Shown piece after piece: positions 31,969-48,560 of a DNA stretch of 64,000 nucleotides. The stretch is from Adiantum capillus-veneris (lineage: Eukaryota > Streptophyta > Polypodiopsida > Polypodiales > Pteridaceae). The stretch covers positions 138,063,108 to 138,127,107 of the forward strand of contig CM043955.1 of assembly GCA_014529385.2 (NCBI GenBank), given 5' to 3'. The position numbers and the translations under genes were made by a program. Positions within the stretch are counted from its first letter, which is position 1; every line of letters starts with the position of its first letter. Below the pieces are notes generated by a model. It searched no databases. It was given only the letters and a program-made list of their open reading frames with translations, and was not told the DNA's origin.

Positions 31969-32799
31969 GAGGAAGAGAAACAAGCATTAATCGTCATGCG
32001 TCATGCAACTGCGGCCATGCAATGGTAGAAATTACGGAGATGGCGAGTCCACAAAGCCAGGCAGTTAAGGAGACAGAAAATGGAGATTGAAAAACGCCTT
32101 GAACAATATTCACAGCTTGCCCGTAGTATTATTGAGCGCCTAAATTATGTGCACCCAAGTGGGCCGGTTATTTTTGCTGAATGGTATCCTCTACCAGACC
32201 TAATATGGGTGCCTAAGCGTTTATGTGATGAAAAAAGGGCTCTGGTGCTGGACCTGAACGGTCTTTTGGTGTCAGTGGTAGAGCCTCGTTTTGGTGAAAA
32301 GCCCCCGGCATATGCAAATGAAATGTTGAAATACGATGTACTTGATAAGCAGGTGTTCTGTCGCAAGGACAGCCTTTTTTTTTTGGACTGGTGCCTGCAG
32401 TTCTTTAATGTGTTTATATGGAGCACAAGCCTTAATAGTAAAGTCATGAGTATTTGCCGTACTGTTTTTAAAGAGCAAGTGCCAAAGATTACTAGGTTTT
32501 TTGTTCAAGCGCACTGTACAAAGCAATCCTGGAAGATCCAGAGAAAACCTGTGTTTATGAAAGACTTATCCTTGTTCTGGAAACACACTCCAGGGTACAA
32601 TGCCCAAAACACACTTATGATCGATAATAGCTTCTACAAAGTGTTTCAGAACCCACCACAAACTTGGCTTGTTACTCCCAGTCTAGAGCACCAAGGTGCT
32701 GAGCAGAGGGAAAAGTTCCTTATAGAAACTTTGAAGTCCGGCTTTTTCTTTGGCTGCAAACGGATGATCGGAAAGCATATGTTGCTGAAATGTGTTTGA
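31969..32799 (+). pseudogene. FCP1/NIF-phosphatase-like domain gene
   Basis: It follows a CCCTGCAG acceptor. A TAG at about 32026 interrupts an Arg/Gln-rich helix, but the frame continues through ATG 32080. The fold resembles the FCP1/SCP branch of HAD phosphatases, which remove phosphate from the RNA polymerase II tail. Motif I reads V-L-D-L-N-G-L-L (active enzymes D-x-D-G-T-L/V), then F-I-W-S-T-S (motif II region), K-D-L-S-L-F-W-K and L-M-I-D-N-S-F-Y-K (active D-D-S). The nucleophile Asp is present, but the second Asp of motif I and the first Asp pair of motif III are altered to Asn, so catalysis is doubtful. Length of the domain is normal (about 200 residues). Confidence 0.72.
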
Positions 32800-32877
32800 G
32801 ACAGGCTCAGATGAGTTTCTGATGCAGTCGTCAAACGTTTTCTTGACATTCAAAAGAGGGATATAGAGGCTAAAAGA

Positions 32878-33087
32878 ATGGAAGAAATTCATCGCAAACA
32901 GCGGGAAGCTGACCTAGAAGCAGAAAGAGAGAAAGAAAAGCTGGAGAGGGAAAGAAGAGAAAGTGAGCAGCATAGTGCCAACCTAGAAGCAGAGGAGGAA
33001 GCAGAGAGAAAAGAAAAGAGGCATCACGAAGAAGACAAACAACGAGGACAGCCCGGTCACTACAAGCGCCCTACGAGGAGGCCTTAA
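32878..33087 (+). pseudogene. Charged coiled-coil C-terminal segment
   Basis: After a TGA at 32797, another frame encodes about 69 residues of R/E/K-rich helix (E-A-E-R-E-K-E-K-L-E) and a basic tail, ending at TAA 33085. It is likely the original C-terminus of the FCP1-like protein, separated by a frame change around 32800-32870. Confidence 0.5.
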
Positions 33088-33142
33088 GGGTTTTTGGGGA
33101 AGTGACTGTCATTGTAAAATTGAACCCTATGTAAATAATTTT

Positions 33143-33270
33143 ATGCTGGAAATTAATGTAAACAGTTTGATAGTTAGCATGCTGACACAAGATGTAAACA
33201 GTTTGATAGTTAGCATGCTGGCAATTAATGTAAACAGTTTGATAGTTAGCATGCTGACCAACTTTATAAT
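33143..33270 (+). repeat. 36-bp tandem repeat, three copies
   Basis: Units containing TGTAAACAGTTTGATAGTTA followed by GCATGCTG start at 33157, 33193 and 33229. The repeat lies between the 3' ends of the two convergent genes and includes the TTAGCATGC motif shared with the intronic satellites. Confidence 0.85.
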
Positions 33271-33462
33271 AAAACTGCATACCCTTACAGCAAAGTGGTA
33301 TATAGAAAATCCAGTGGATACAACTTAAAAGCTGAAGGGCAGGCTATTACAGATTGCTTCATAGCTTACTAGAGTGATTGTGTACACATGCCTTCTCCTT
33401 GGGACGTGCTCCATGGGTATTTTGATACATCGCACCAGATGTGAAAGTAGGTGGACGATAGG

Positions 33463-34030
33463 CTACTTATGGTCTAGCTTGAAGGTGTATGCATCCAATT
33501 GCTTGTAATATAGTCCTTGCACAACATATGAGCCTCTGTCAATTACATTGCTCCATTCATCAATGTACCCCTTCTCCACCTTCTCCTTTTCTGCAACACA
33601 CTTGACCAGATAGAAATCCACATCTTCGGCGTTGGTTAAAGCATCTGGATTTACAGCAAATGTGTCTCCAGAACATAGAGCGCTACTCAACACATCATGA
33701 TGACCTTCGTATGTGAAGTCATCATAGCCAACGACTTCCTCTGTCGAAACTTCATCTGTTTGCTCAAGTTTGATATCTGAGGTTTATCCTTTAATACATT
33801 ATTTAGAGAAATAGTTGACTAAGGTTTTGCCCTTTCAATTGTGTAAAAGATGATTGCTTTTCACGGTTGTAATGTTCTTCTTGTGTTTGTTAGAGGGTCT
33901 GCTAACAAAGGTTTCTTTCAGTTTTGTAGATAATAGCTGCAGAATCTGATAATCCCAAGCCTCCACATGAGCTTTATTGATGCAGCGATTCCACCTTCCG
34001 TTCATGCATGCATCACAGAAGCATGCCAAC
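33463..34030 (-). pseudogene. Transposase-like gene, C-terminal part below the chromovirus
   Basis: This is the 3' portion of the minus-strand gene at 42923-46470. The segment next to the chromovirus (34030 down to about 33840) has a Cys-rich block C-F-C-D-A-C followed by W-N-R-C and an H-V-E-A-W-D-Y motif. A presumed intron ends at a CCTCAG near 33781. The last exon encodes G-D-D-F-x-Y-E-G-type and D-V-D-F-Y-L-V-K-C segments to a stop at 33463. Removing the chromovirus and one copy of CCAAC gives a continuous reading frame across the junction. Confidence 0.72.
34026..34030 (+). repeat. Target-site duplication CCAAC, left copy
   Basis: It is identical to 42923-42927, flanking the chromovirus. 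Confidence 0.93.
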
Positions 34031-35621
34031 TGTAACATTTAATGGCCTAAAATCTTATGTGTAGCGGAAATTAGCATGAACATAGTGAGCATTTCATTAG
34101 AGTTGATTCCTAATGAGAATTACAAGAGTGCTTGGGTGGAGAGAGCAACAAAAAGCATAACACCTAGTTAGATAGCATCGACAATACTTTCAAAAGAGAG
34201 AGCAATTAAACTATTGACAACAGTTGAGGACCGGATTTGCATGGAGCCGGTCCCCCCTCCAAAAGGCTTTGTATTATGGTTTCTCCCATCAAGAGAGACA
34301 TTGTACAATACAATTCTTTGTGTTCCTTCAAGACGAGCTAGTGCAATGAAGATGGAAGCTTCATACACCAAGCAAAACACTTAATCAAACACAACTTGAA
34401 TTATCCCCGTTCTCAGACCCAAGACCTCACACACCTTCGAAGATGGTGAGAGCTAGCAGGGTATGAGAGTAGATTGAGAGGAAAAAGAAGTATCTTACGA
34501 GAAAGAAGTACATCTCCTCACATAATCACTCATATTAGCATAGCTTAGCTTAGTAATTAGCTTGGTAGAGAAGATGAGCATGCATTGAAGCTTGGCTCTT
34601 GGTTGGATTTGCATCCACATGCCAAGAGAGTGTTGATGTAGGCTTCTATCTCACAAGCTTGGAGTAGGTGATGAGCTCTCCATTAAAGCTTGGGAGGAGA
34701 TAGAGTATTTTCCCTTCACACATGGTCCAGTGTGAGAGTGTCTGTGTCAATGCCAAGCAAAAATCAGCCCCCTCTCTCTCTTGGGCGAGCCCTAGCTGCT
34801 AAGTTAGTCTGGCTTTTGCCTCATTGGACCTCCCCAGGTCAAGCCAATAGGGATTAAGCAGCATAAGTGATAGCCTTCTGACATGTGTCCCCCTTTCCCC
34901 TTTTGTGAGAGCTTTAGATAATTAAATAATTAAACTAAACTCTCATTGGACCCCTTTGCCTCCTGGCCAATAGGAATCAGGCAAGCCATGGGGCTCCTGA
35001 ATGCTCATTGGACCCCTTGGGAGACTGCCCAATAGTCTTCTAGGACACTTAATTCTTATTGGTTTCTTTTATTAAATGTTTTTAAATTAATTAAACTAGA
35101 TTTACTCTAGCCTAATTCTCATTGGTCCACTTCAAGGGTCTTCCAATAGGAATTGGGCATACCTTGTGGGCATCTGGCCTAGGGAGCTGACATGTGTCCC
35201 TCATTCCCTTTGTGTAAAGGGAGCCTGTGTGTGTGTGTGTGGCTTTCTCTCTCATCCCCTATCTTTGGGGCTCGCCCCCTCCCATGTAGGGATGTAGAAA
35301 GACTTTTTGGGCACACACTAAGCATCCCATTTTTCCCTAAGGTTGACCTTTGGACACAACCTTTGAATTTTGGAACCTTAGCATTTTGGAAGTCTTAATG
35401 GGCTGAACCTTAGGGTCTTTTTAGCCCGTTGTTTCACATGGCTCTTTTGCAGATGGCCCCCCCTTTGGATCCCTATTTTCCCTCCTTTGGATCCCTACTG
35501 TGGCCGGTCTGCTAACTTAACCAATATTCTAGCTTTTTCTCCCTTGGCACTTCCCCACATTAAATGATCAGTTTAATATGAGAAAATCATTTAGGAGAAT
35601 TAGATATTGATTATTATGACA
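34031..35621 (-). repeat. 3' LTR of the chromovirus
   Basis: 1591 bp, same length as the other LTR. On the + strand it begins TGTAACATTTAATGGCC and ends ATTATTATGACA. It contains four ATTGG...CCAAT inverted motif pairs (34821-35150) and a short GT run (about 35230). Confidence 0.95.
34821..35150. promoter_or_regulatory. Four ATTGG/CCAAT hairpin units in the LTR
   Basis: TCATTGGACC...CCAATAGG-type pairs occur at about 34821-34852, 34943-34975, 35004-35034 and 35119-35150. Each has two facing CCAAT boxes about 20 bp apart. The same block is present in the other LTR (about 42122-42451). CCAAT boxes bind NF-Y type factors in plants, so this may be the element's enhancer; that is inference. Confidence 0.5.
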
Positions 35622-35638
35622 TTACCTCTCTCTTGAAA
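35622..35638 (-). other. Polypurine tract of the chromovirus
   Basis: The minus strand reads TTTCAAGAGAGAGGTAA immediately upstream of the 3' LTR, the expected plus-strand primer site. Confidence 0.8.
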
Positions 35639-35978
35639 TCATAGTCGTCCTCGACTATGGTGTAGAGAAGATAAAGCATATGCATGAGTCCTTTTCTTAG
35701 CGGGTAGAGGATCCCTATGTTACCCTACGACATCATTCCATAATGGATGACTAGTCCATTTGGCGCTTGAGAGCCTGAGGCTGCCGCAAGCATGTCTGCA
35801 CATTAGTCCTATCAGTCTTCCATAGTAGAGTGACAAGCTCTACTTGGTGTTCGGGAGACGTCGTCTCCGCAAACTTGATCTAAGCATGCATACTACTTCA
35901 TTTTTGTGCACAAATAAAGAAAAAGAGAGTCTTATAAGACAAAAATTTTTGTTCATTTTTAACATTTTGTACATTTGC
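35639..35978 (-). other. Chromovirus 3' untranslated region
   Basis: About 340 bp between the end of pol and the polypurine tract, with no coding content seen. Confidence 0.6.
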
Positions 35979-38900
35979 TTACTCTTGGGAAGCATTGTAA
36001 GCATTGACAAGGTTTAGGTTATCCTTTAATTGTATGCCTTGCATCCATCTAGCATCTTCAAAAGGATAATTCTTAAACTTAATAAGATATCGTCGGATAG
36101 TCTTACCGCCTCTTAATACCTTGTCTTCATGTCGGAGAATGGACTCGGGCTGCAGCACCTCCTCGTGGTCCTCGATCTCCGGTGGGTCTTCAATAGTTGG
36201 TTCTTGAGGTGGCTCTCCTTTGTAAGGCTTTAAGAGGCTCACATGAAAAGCATTGTGTATGAGCCAATGATTGGGCAACTTAAGTTGATAGGCCATCTCA
36301 TTGATTGGCCTAAGAATCTGGAAGGGACCATAGTACCTTTTTGCTAGTTTAGCATAGTACTTTTGGTGGCCCGTAGGATTCTTGCCCGTCGTGTGCCTTA
36401 ATCGAGCCTTGGGAAACTTTAACAAGACCCAATCGTTTTCTTTAAAGGCTTGGGCTCTTCTGTGCTTGTCAGCAGCAGCCTTTTGCCTTTGCTGTGAGAT
36501 AGAGATAGCATCCTTAATCTTTTGGAAAGATTCTTGTAGGTCTCGGCTATACTCATCTGCAGCGAAGATCTTCCCATGTACCTTAAGTAGCAAGGGACTT
36601 TTTGATCTTCCCTCAATTACCTCGAAAGGTGCTTTTCCTGTAGAAGTATGTACAGTGTTATTGTAAGCATACTCTACTAAGGGTAAGTACTTCTCCCATT
36701 GGGATCTTTGATCTACTTCCGTTACATAGGCTTTTAGTAGATCGAGAATAGTTAGGTTAGCTATTTCACTTTGGCCATCAGTTTGTGGATGATAGGCCGA
36801 AGAGAAGTTTAGCCTTGTTCCTAAATTCTCAAAGAGACCCTTCCAGAAATTACTGGTCATTCTAGGATCTCTATCCGACACTATGGACATTGGCAAGCCA
36901 TGGTACTTGAAAATTTGTGAAATGAAGAGGGTTGCCATTTGATGGGCTTTGATAGTCTTTTTGACAGGTATAAAATGAGCTTGTTTACTGAACCTGTCTA
37001 CTATCGTCCATATTCCCGTATTCCCATGGATAGACTTAGGCAATCCAAAGATAAAATCCATGGATATGCTCTCCCATGGTGAATTAGGGATTGGCAAGGG
37101 TTGAAGCAATCCAAGTTGCTTCCCTCTATCAAATTTTGTCTTTTGACATACCACACATTTGGAAACATACTCATGTATGTTCACTTTCATGGTAGGCCAA
37201 TAGAAATATGTTTCAATTCCCTTTAGGGTAGACTGAATCCCTCTATGCCCCGCATATGGGGGAGCATGAGATTCATACATTACTTTCTCACGTAGTGAGT
37301 TAGTAACGCATAGTCTATTGCCATAGAGAAGATAACCATCTTGTAAAGTAAATGGTTCTTCTTTCTTCCCTAAGGCAAGGGCTGAAATCACATCTCTAAA
37401 ATCGGGATCAATAGCATACTCATCTATCATTAAAGATAGATCATTGTGAGTTGCTATGGAAACCGCATTCACTCTCGGTCGTCTTGAGAGTGCATCGGCT
37501 ACTTGATTATGCTTGCCAGCAATGTGAGCAATATGAAAATGAAATTGCGAAAGGAAATTTGCCCACCTCATTTGTTTGTCGGAGAGCTTGGTCTGCGTCA
37601 TGAAGTACTTAAGACTTTGGTGATCCGTTCGCAGAATGAAAGGAGTCCCCAATAAATAGTGCTTCCATGAGTCTAAGGCATGTAGAACTGCAAGGAGTTA
37701 TTTTTCGTATATGCCTAGAGCTTGCTCAACAGGGTCGAGCCTTCGACTCTCATAGCCTATGGCGTGCCCTTCTTGGAGCAAAACAGCCCCAAGGCAATCA
37801 CCACAAGCATCACATTGGACCTCAAATGGTTTTGAGAGATCCGGTAGTGTAAGCACAGGTTGAGAGATAAGCTTTTCGAAAGCATTGTTCTCCTTAGCAG
37901 ACCACGTATACCTAACATTTTTCTTTGTTAGGTCATGTAATGGTCCCGCAATTTGTGAGAACTTTTCTATGAAGCGTCTATAGTATGCACACATACCTAT
38001 AAAGCTTCTTAGTTCATGAAGATTCCTGGTTTAGGCCATCCTTTTATTACCTCTAACTTGGATGGATCCATTTGGATTCCATCTTGAGAGATAATGTGAC
38101 CTAAATATTGAATCTCTTGCAAGAAAAATTCACTTTTCTTTCGATTAACATAAAGTTTATTCTCTCTTAAAACTTGAAATATTACCTGGAGGTGTTGCTT
38201 ATGTTCCTCTAATGAATTAGAGTAGATGATAATATCATCAAAGAACACTCCAGTGAAGGTTCGATGAGGTCTGAACAGCTTCTCCACAAGCGGTTAAATG
38301 TGGCTGGTGCATTAGTCAAGCCAAAAGGCATGACAATGTATTCGTAAAGACCAAATGTAGTACGAAATGCGGTCTTTACAATGTCTTGATCAACTATCCT
38401 TATTTGATGATAGCCACTTTTTAGGTCAATCCTACTGAAGTAGGTCGATCCTTGTAGCTTATCAAATAGGTCTTCTACCCGTGGAACGGGAAACCTATTC
38501 TTGATAGTGATCCTATTTAGTGCTCTATAGTCGACACACATACGATATGTGCCGTCTTTCTTTTGCACTAATAGCACAGGTGAGCAAAATGGAGATGAGC
38601 TAGGCCTAACCATGCCCTTCTCAATTAACTCATGCACTTGCCGCATAATCTCCTCTTGTTGAGCTTGAGAAACTCTATAAGGAGGTTTGTTAGGCGGTGA
38701 ACTTCCTGGAAGAAGTTCAATTGCATGGTCGTCATTACCTCGTTTAGGAGGTAGCTCAAAAGGGATGTCGTCAATAAAGACATCTTGAAACCCCTGGAGA
38801 AAATTGGATAACTCTAATTCCTTTTGGTTGCTTTTATTTTCTTTTGCTAAAGCATTAGGTTCATTTTGAGAATCTTTAACAAAAATCATGTACACGGAAA

Positions 38901-40914
38901 TAGAGCTCTTTATTGACTTGTTGAAAGCTGGTGTATGTACAATGGGGATGGTGTTACCCATCTCCCTAGCATCTATATACATGTCCTTTTCCCTGAACTT
39001 AAAGCAGATTCTCCTTTCAGGAAATTTAACATGGGCAGCCAGACGGTCAAACCATGGTGCCCCTAGGATTACATCCTCATGCTTGAGAGGAGAGATAAAG
39101 AAATCCCCTTTGTCCACATAGCCTTGGACATGAAGCCTCAATTTCACGATTAAGGGAGTGACTGAAGCTTCTTGCCCCTTGAAGGCACTGTCTGCGGGTA
39201 GGATATCTCCCATCTCGTAGGATTGTATGCCTAGCTTGGTGGCTAACTCCATAGATATGAAATTGTGAGTAGAACCAGGGTCAAAGAGAATAAAAGCATC
39301 ATGTTCTCTTACCTTTCCCCAAGCATGGCATAGAGGAGATCCTTTGTGGTGAGTTTGGTGAATCTCCTCCTCTTGGATTTCAACCAAAGAAGCTCTAGGA
39401 GGATCTTGGCGGTTGTTCTTTTGGGGACAAGCGCGGTACGCATGCCCTTGTTCGCCGCACTTGAAACACCGGTTATCTTTACGATAACGCTCAAGCTCTT
39501 CAGGAGAGAGTTTATTCTTTCCTTTGTAAACTCCCTTCTCTTTAGCTTTGTTGGAATTGCCCTTAGGAGACTTTTGGACATTGTCCTTCCCCTTAGGCTC
39601 ATTGGAACCTTTGTTTTCCGGGGGCTTATTATTTCTTTTACCCCCCGTTTGGAAATTGATTCGCGAGGCCACCATAGTATGGTGTATTACCGCCGATATG
39701 GTACGTGGCCTTTGGGAGTTGACATACTCCGCCATTTCTTCGGTTAAGCCCGCACAAAATTGTTGCTTTTGTTCTCCAAAATCCAACTTTTTGAAGACAG
39801 TGGCTTTGAGTTGTAGGTCCCAAAACTTGTCTACATATTTGTGGATGGATTCATTGGGAGAGAGCTTTAAGCTTCGCCATTCGGTGAGTACTTTGTCTTT
39901 GGCATCGGTGGCCAAAAACTGCTTCATAATGGAAGCTCTTAAAGCCTTCCATGTTCGTGGAGCTTCACCGTTGGCTCGTAGGCTAGACCACCATTGTCTG
40001 GCGGACTTTTGAAAGTGCATAGCTACATGGCGTAGCTTAGAGGACTCCGTGAAGCCCTCATCTCCAAACGCCGCATCGAATTGCTGGATAAAGGCCAAAA
40101 CTTTGTCTGTAGCACCGAAGGTGCCATCATAGGTAAGGAAAGAGATGCTCTTCCCTCCCTCTTTGAATTTCTTCAGCTTGGACGACCTCTTCCATGCGGC
40201 ATAGGATTTCCTATGGCCTCTTCTTTTTGATGGTTCAAAAGTTGCACCATCACTTTCTTCAGAAGATGAAGAATTTGAAGAAGGTGGAGAAGAGGGTGAC
40301 CTCTTTCTCGCCTTTTTCTTGTCTTGATCTTTGTCGTCTTCACCATAGCTTTCATAAGAGGAAGAGGATAAAGAAGATGGAGAATAGGGTGTCCTCTTTC
40401 TCGCCTTTTTCTTCTCTTGCTTTTTATCATCCCTCTTTGAATTATGGCGTGGAGAAGAGTGTGATGGTCTTCTCCGCTTTGGTGGTGATGGAGAGCGTTT
40501 AGCCCGCCGTCTTCGTGGAGCCATCTCCGCCGAGGTGGCGGGAGACTCGCTTCTTTCTCGTTCCTTCGGTGGAGGCTCTTGAGTTCTCCTTTCGGAAGGA
40601 GATGCATCATCAAGAAGTAAGTTCTTGAGCCCTTCATATGGATTTTCTTCTTCTTCCCGAATCGGAGAGAGACCTCTTTTGGTAGTCTCACAAGGAGGCT
40701 TCCTAGGTGTTCTCTCGTCATGGTGATGAGCTTGGAGAATCCCATGAGCACGGAGCTGCCGTTGCACTTCACTTTGGAGAGATGGATTGCCCATGGCTTG
40801 TTGAAGCCTAGAAACAAGATAATTAACAAGCATTGAAGCATCATTAGTAGCTTGCTCATGAGCAAAATCAAAGTTATCAACATTAATTTCACTCTCTTTA
40901 ATATTGTCAGCCAT
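35979..40914 (-). pseudogene. Chromovirus gag-pol polyprotein, frame broken
   Basis: Start ATG 40914. Gag: an N-terminal Arg/Ser-rich region with two near-identical K-K-A-R-K-R segments, then the retrotransposon gag core (W-W-S-S-L, L-S-P-N-E-S) and zinc knuckle C-F-K-C-x(4)-H-x(4)-C. Protease: [36 protein letters not shown], then [10 protein letters not shown] frameshift near 38285 separates the last two blocks. A second frameshift lies near 38010. RNase H carries a TAA (37695) that splits it; the last open frame restarts in T-D-H-Q-S-L. Integrase has the H-x(3)-H...C-x2-C finger (C-V-V-C), then the D, D and E core (M-D-F, V-S-D-R-D, Q-S-E), a GPF/Y-like segment (Y-Y-G-P-F) and a chromodomain-like end (I-R-R-Y-L-I-K-F-K-N-Y). 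The chromodomain is known to guide such elements to marked chromatin. Confidence 0.93.
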
Positions 40915-41318
40915 TCTAACAACTTTTAGGTGTAAACTTTTTAGGTGTACTTTGGCACTTCAAGCCCTAGTTGCTACTCCTCTTTACCCCTTTAGAAAAA
41001 GCACTCAAGCTACTGTACCCGCGGCTCGAATACCATTAATTGCAAGGAATAGAAGAGAGGGTCTTTCGACACCAAAACAGCACCGGCTCCTGTCAAGCTT
41101 CTAATAGCTCAATAGTGGTTAAGCCGTAGGCAAGCCCCGTAGGACTCCACTATTAAGACCATAGCTCTCGACGGTGATGCCCCGTTAACTGCACAAAGGC
41201 AGGCGCACTGCAAGGCTGAAAAATCCCTATTCTACTTACTCACAGGCAATTAATAATACCAACCATTTGTAGCTAGCTTGAGGACCTCCCTTCTTGAGCA
41301 AGAAAAGAGAAACCTTGA
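40915..41318 (-). other. Chromovirus leader between PBS and gag
   Basis: About 400 bp without a convincing reading frame. It presumably holds the packaging signal. Confidence 0.55.
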
Positions 41319-41330
41319 GCTCTGATACCA
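41319..41330 (-). other. Primer-binding site, initiator Met tRNA
   Basis: The minus strand reads TGGTATCAGAGC one base inside the 5' LTR. Confidence 0.95.
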
Positions 41331-41331
41331 A

Positions 41332-42922
41332 TGTAACATTTAATGGCCTAAAATCTTATGTGTAGCGGAAATTAGCATGAACATAGTGAGCATTTCATTA
41401 GAGTTGATTCCTAATGAGAATTACAAGAGTGCTTGGGTGGAGAGAGCAACAAAAAGCATAACACCTAGTTAGATAGCATCGACAATACTTTCAAAAGAGA
41501 GAGCAATTAAACTATTGACAACAGTTGAGGACCGGATTTGCATGGAGCCGGTCCCCCCTCCAAAAGGCTTTGTATTATGGTTTCTCCCATCAAGAGAGAC
41601 ATTGTACAATACAATTCTTTGTGTTCCTTCAAGACGAGCTAGTGCAATGAAGATGGAAGCTTCATACACCAAGCAAAACACTTAATCAAACACAACTTGA
41701 ATTATCCCCGTTCTCATACCCAAGACCTCACACACCTTCGAAGATGGTGAGAGCTAGTAGGGTATGAGAGTAGATTGAGAGGAAAAAGAAGTATCTTACG
41801 AGAAAGAAGTACATCTCCTCACATAATCACTCATATTAGCATAGCTTAGCTTAGTAATTAGCTTGGTAGAGAAGATGAGCATGCATTGAAGCTTGGCTCT
41901 TGGTTGGATTTGCATCCACATGCCAAGAGAGTGTTGATGTAGGCTTCTATCTCACAAGCTTGGAGTAGGTGATGAGCTCTCCATTAAAGCTTGGGAGGAG
42001 ATAGAGTATTTTCCCTTCACACATGGTCCAGTGTGAGAGTGTCTGTGTCAATGCCAAGCAAAAATCAGCCCCCTCTCTCTCTTGGGCGAGCCCTAGCTGC
42101 TAAGTTAGTCTGGCTTTTGCCTCATTGGACCTCCCCAGGTCAAGCCAATAGGGATTAAGCAGCATAAGTGATAGCCTTCTGACATGTGTCCCCCTTTCCC
42201 CTTTTGTGAGAGCTTTAGATAATTAAATAATTAAACTAAACTCTCATTGGACCCCTTTGCCTCCTGGCCAATAGGAATCAGGCAAGCCATGGGGCTCCTG
42301 AATGCTCATTGGACCCCTTGGGAGACTGCCCAATAGTCTTCTAGGACACTTAATTCTTATTGGTTTCTTTTATTAAATGTTTTTAAATTAATTAAACTAG
42401 ATTTACTCTAGCCTAATTCTCATTGGTCCACTTCAAGGGTCTTCCAATAGGAATTGGGCATACCTTGTGGGCATCTGGCCTAGGGAGCTGACATGTGTCC
42501 CTCATTCCCTTTGTGTAAAGGGAGCCTGTGTGTGTGTGTGTGGCTTTCTCTCTCATCCCCTAGCTTTGGGGCTCGCCCCCTCCCATGTAGGGATGTAGAA
42601 AGACTTTTTGGGCACACACTAAGCATCCCATTTTTCCCTAAGGTTGACCTTTGGACACAACCTTTGAATTTTGGAACCTTAGCATTTTGGAAGTCTTAAT
42701 GGGCTGAACCTTAGGGTCTTTTTAGCCCGTTGTTTCACATGGCTCTTTTGCAGATGGCCCCCCCTTTGGATCCCTATTTTCCCTCCTTTGGATCCCTACT
42801 GTGGCCGGTCTGCTAACTTAACCAATATTCTAGCTTTTTCTCCCTTGGCACTTCCCCACATTAAATGATCAGTTTAATATGAGAAAATCATTTAGGAGAA
42901 TTAGATATTGATTATTATGACA
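41332..42922 (-). repeat. 5' LTR of the chromovirus
   Basis: 1591 bp, three substitutions from the 34031-35621 copy. Followed on the + strand by target-site copy CCAAC (42923-42927). Confidence 0.95.
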
Positions 42923-47641
<4,719 letters not shown>

Positions 47642-47681
<40 letters not shown>

Positions 47682-47697
47682 GAGGGGGGGGGGGGGA
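47642..47697 (+). repeat. (GA)n then poly-G at the 5' side of the truncated LINE
   Basis: About 43 bp of GA with one GATA interruption, then twelve G residues. Confidence 0.9.
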
Positions 47698-47879
47698 GTA
47701 GGAACAGGGCAAACTATAAACTTTCCCGGACACCAAAAAGCATGACAAGTTAACATGCTTATTCCCTATTAATAAGCTAGAAAAATTATATCATGATTTA
47801 TTGATTAGTTTTCATAATTATTTGAATAAAAATTAGTTGCTTTTAGGTAATAATTTGAAGGAAAATTTAGTAAAACAAC

Positions 47880-48560
47880 TTAAAAAATAATAAGATAATT
47901 ATTAGAGTTAGAAAACATTATCAAGAACATGGAATAGTTATCTCATTTGCAAAAAGTTAATCTAGCTATTTAATTAAGCCAAAACAAATTGATTTTAGAT
48001 GAAAATAAAAGGAGAAAATTAGGTAGTTATGTTAGATAATTATAAGATAATTATCAAAGTTATTAAACATCATAATTAAATGGTAATAGTTAGCTTATGA
48101 TCAAAAAATTAATCCAACTATTTAATTAAGCCAAAATAGATTGATTTTAGTTGAAAATAAAAGGGAAAAACTACCTAATCGAGTTAGATAGTTATAAGAT
48201 AATTATCAAAGTTAGTAAAAATCATAAGTAAGTTGTGATAGTTAGCTTATGGTCAAAAAGTTTATCTAGCTATTTAATTAAGTCAAAATAGACTGATTTT
48301 AGTTAAAAATAAAAAGGAGAAATTATCTAATTAAGTTAGTAATTATCAGAGTTTTTAGTAAACATCATAAGTAAGCGGTCTTCATTATTTTATAGTCAAA
48401 AAGTTAATCTAGATATTTAATTAAGACAAAATAGACTAATTTTAGTTGAAAATTAAATGAGGAAACTAGATAACTAACTTGGATAACTACAAGGTAATTA
48501 CAAGAGTTAGGAATATCATCATCTAGTGGTGATAGTTATACAATAATTAGTTAATAATAG
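47880..48560. repeat. ~150-bp AT-rich tandem repeat
   Basis: The block CTATTTAATTAAG followed by CAAAATAGATTGATTTTAG occurs at about 47966, 48118, 48271 and 48413 (spacing 152, 153 and 142). Linked blocks are GATAATTATCAAAGTTA and GATAGTTAGCTTATG. There are about four to five diverged units. Confidence 0.8.

Larger units (their letters stand above)
34031..42922 (-). mobile_element. Ty3/gypsy chromovirus, recent insertion
   Basis: An 8892-bp LTR retrotransposon on the minus strand. It has 1591-bp LTRs (TG...CA), PBS, gag-pol with chromodomain-like C-terminus, and polypurine tract, all in the usual order. I found three substitutions between the LTRs (offset 7301: at about 34415, 34457 and 35259), indicating a very recent insertion. 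Pol nonetheless carries two frameshifts and one stop. It interrupts the coding sequence of a transposase-like gene. Confidence 0.95.

Noticed and set aside
34168-34380. A conserved 70-codon frame present twice (also at 41469-41681)
   Set aside because: It is identical only because it lies in the two young LTRs; no start context or domain supports a gene.
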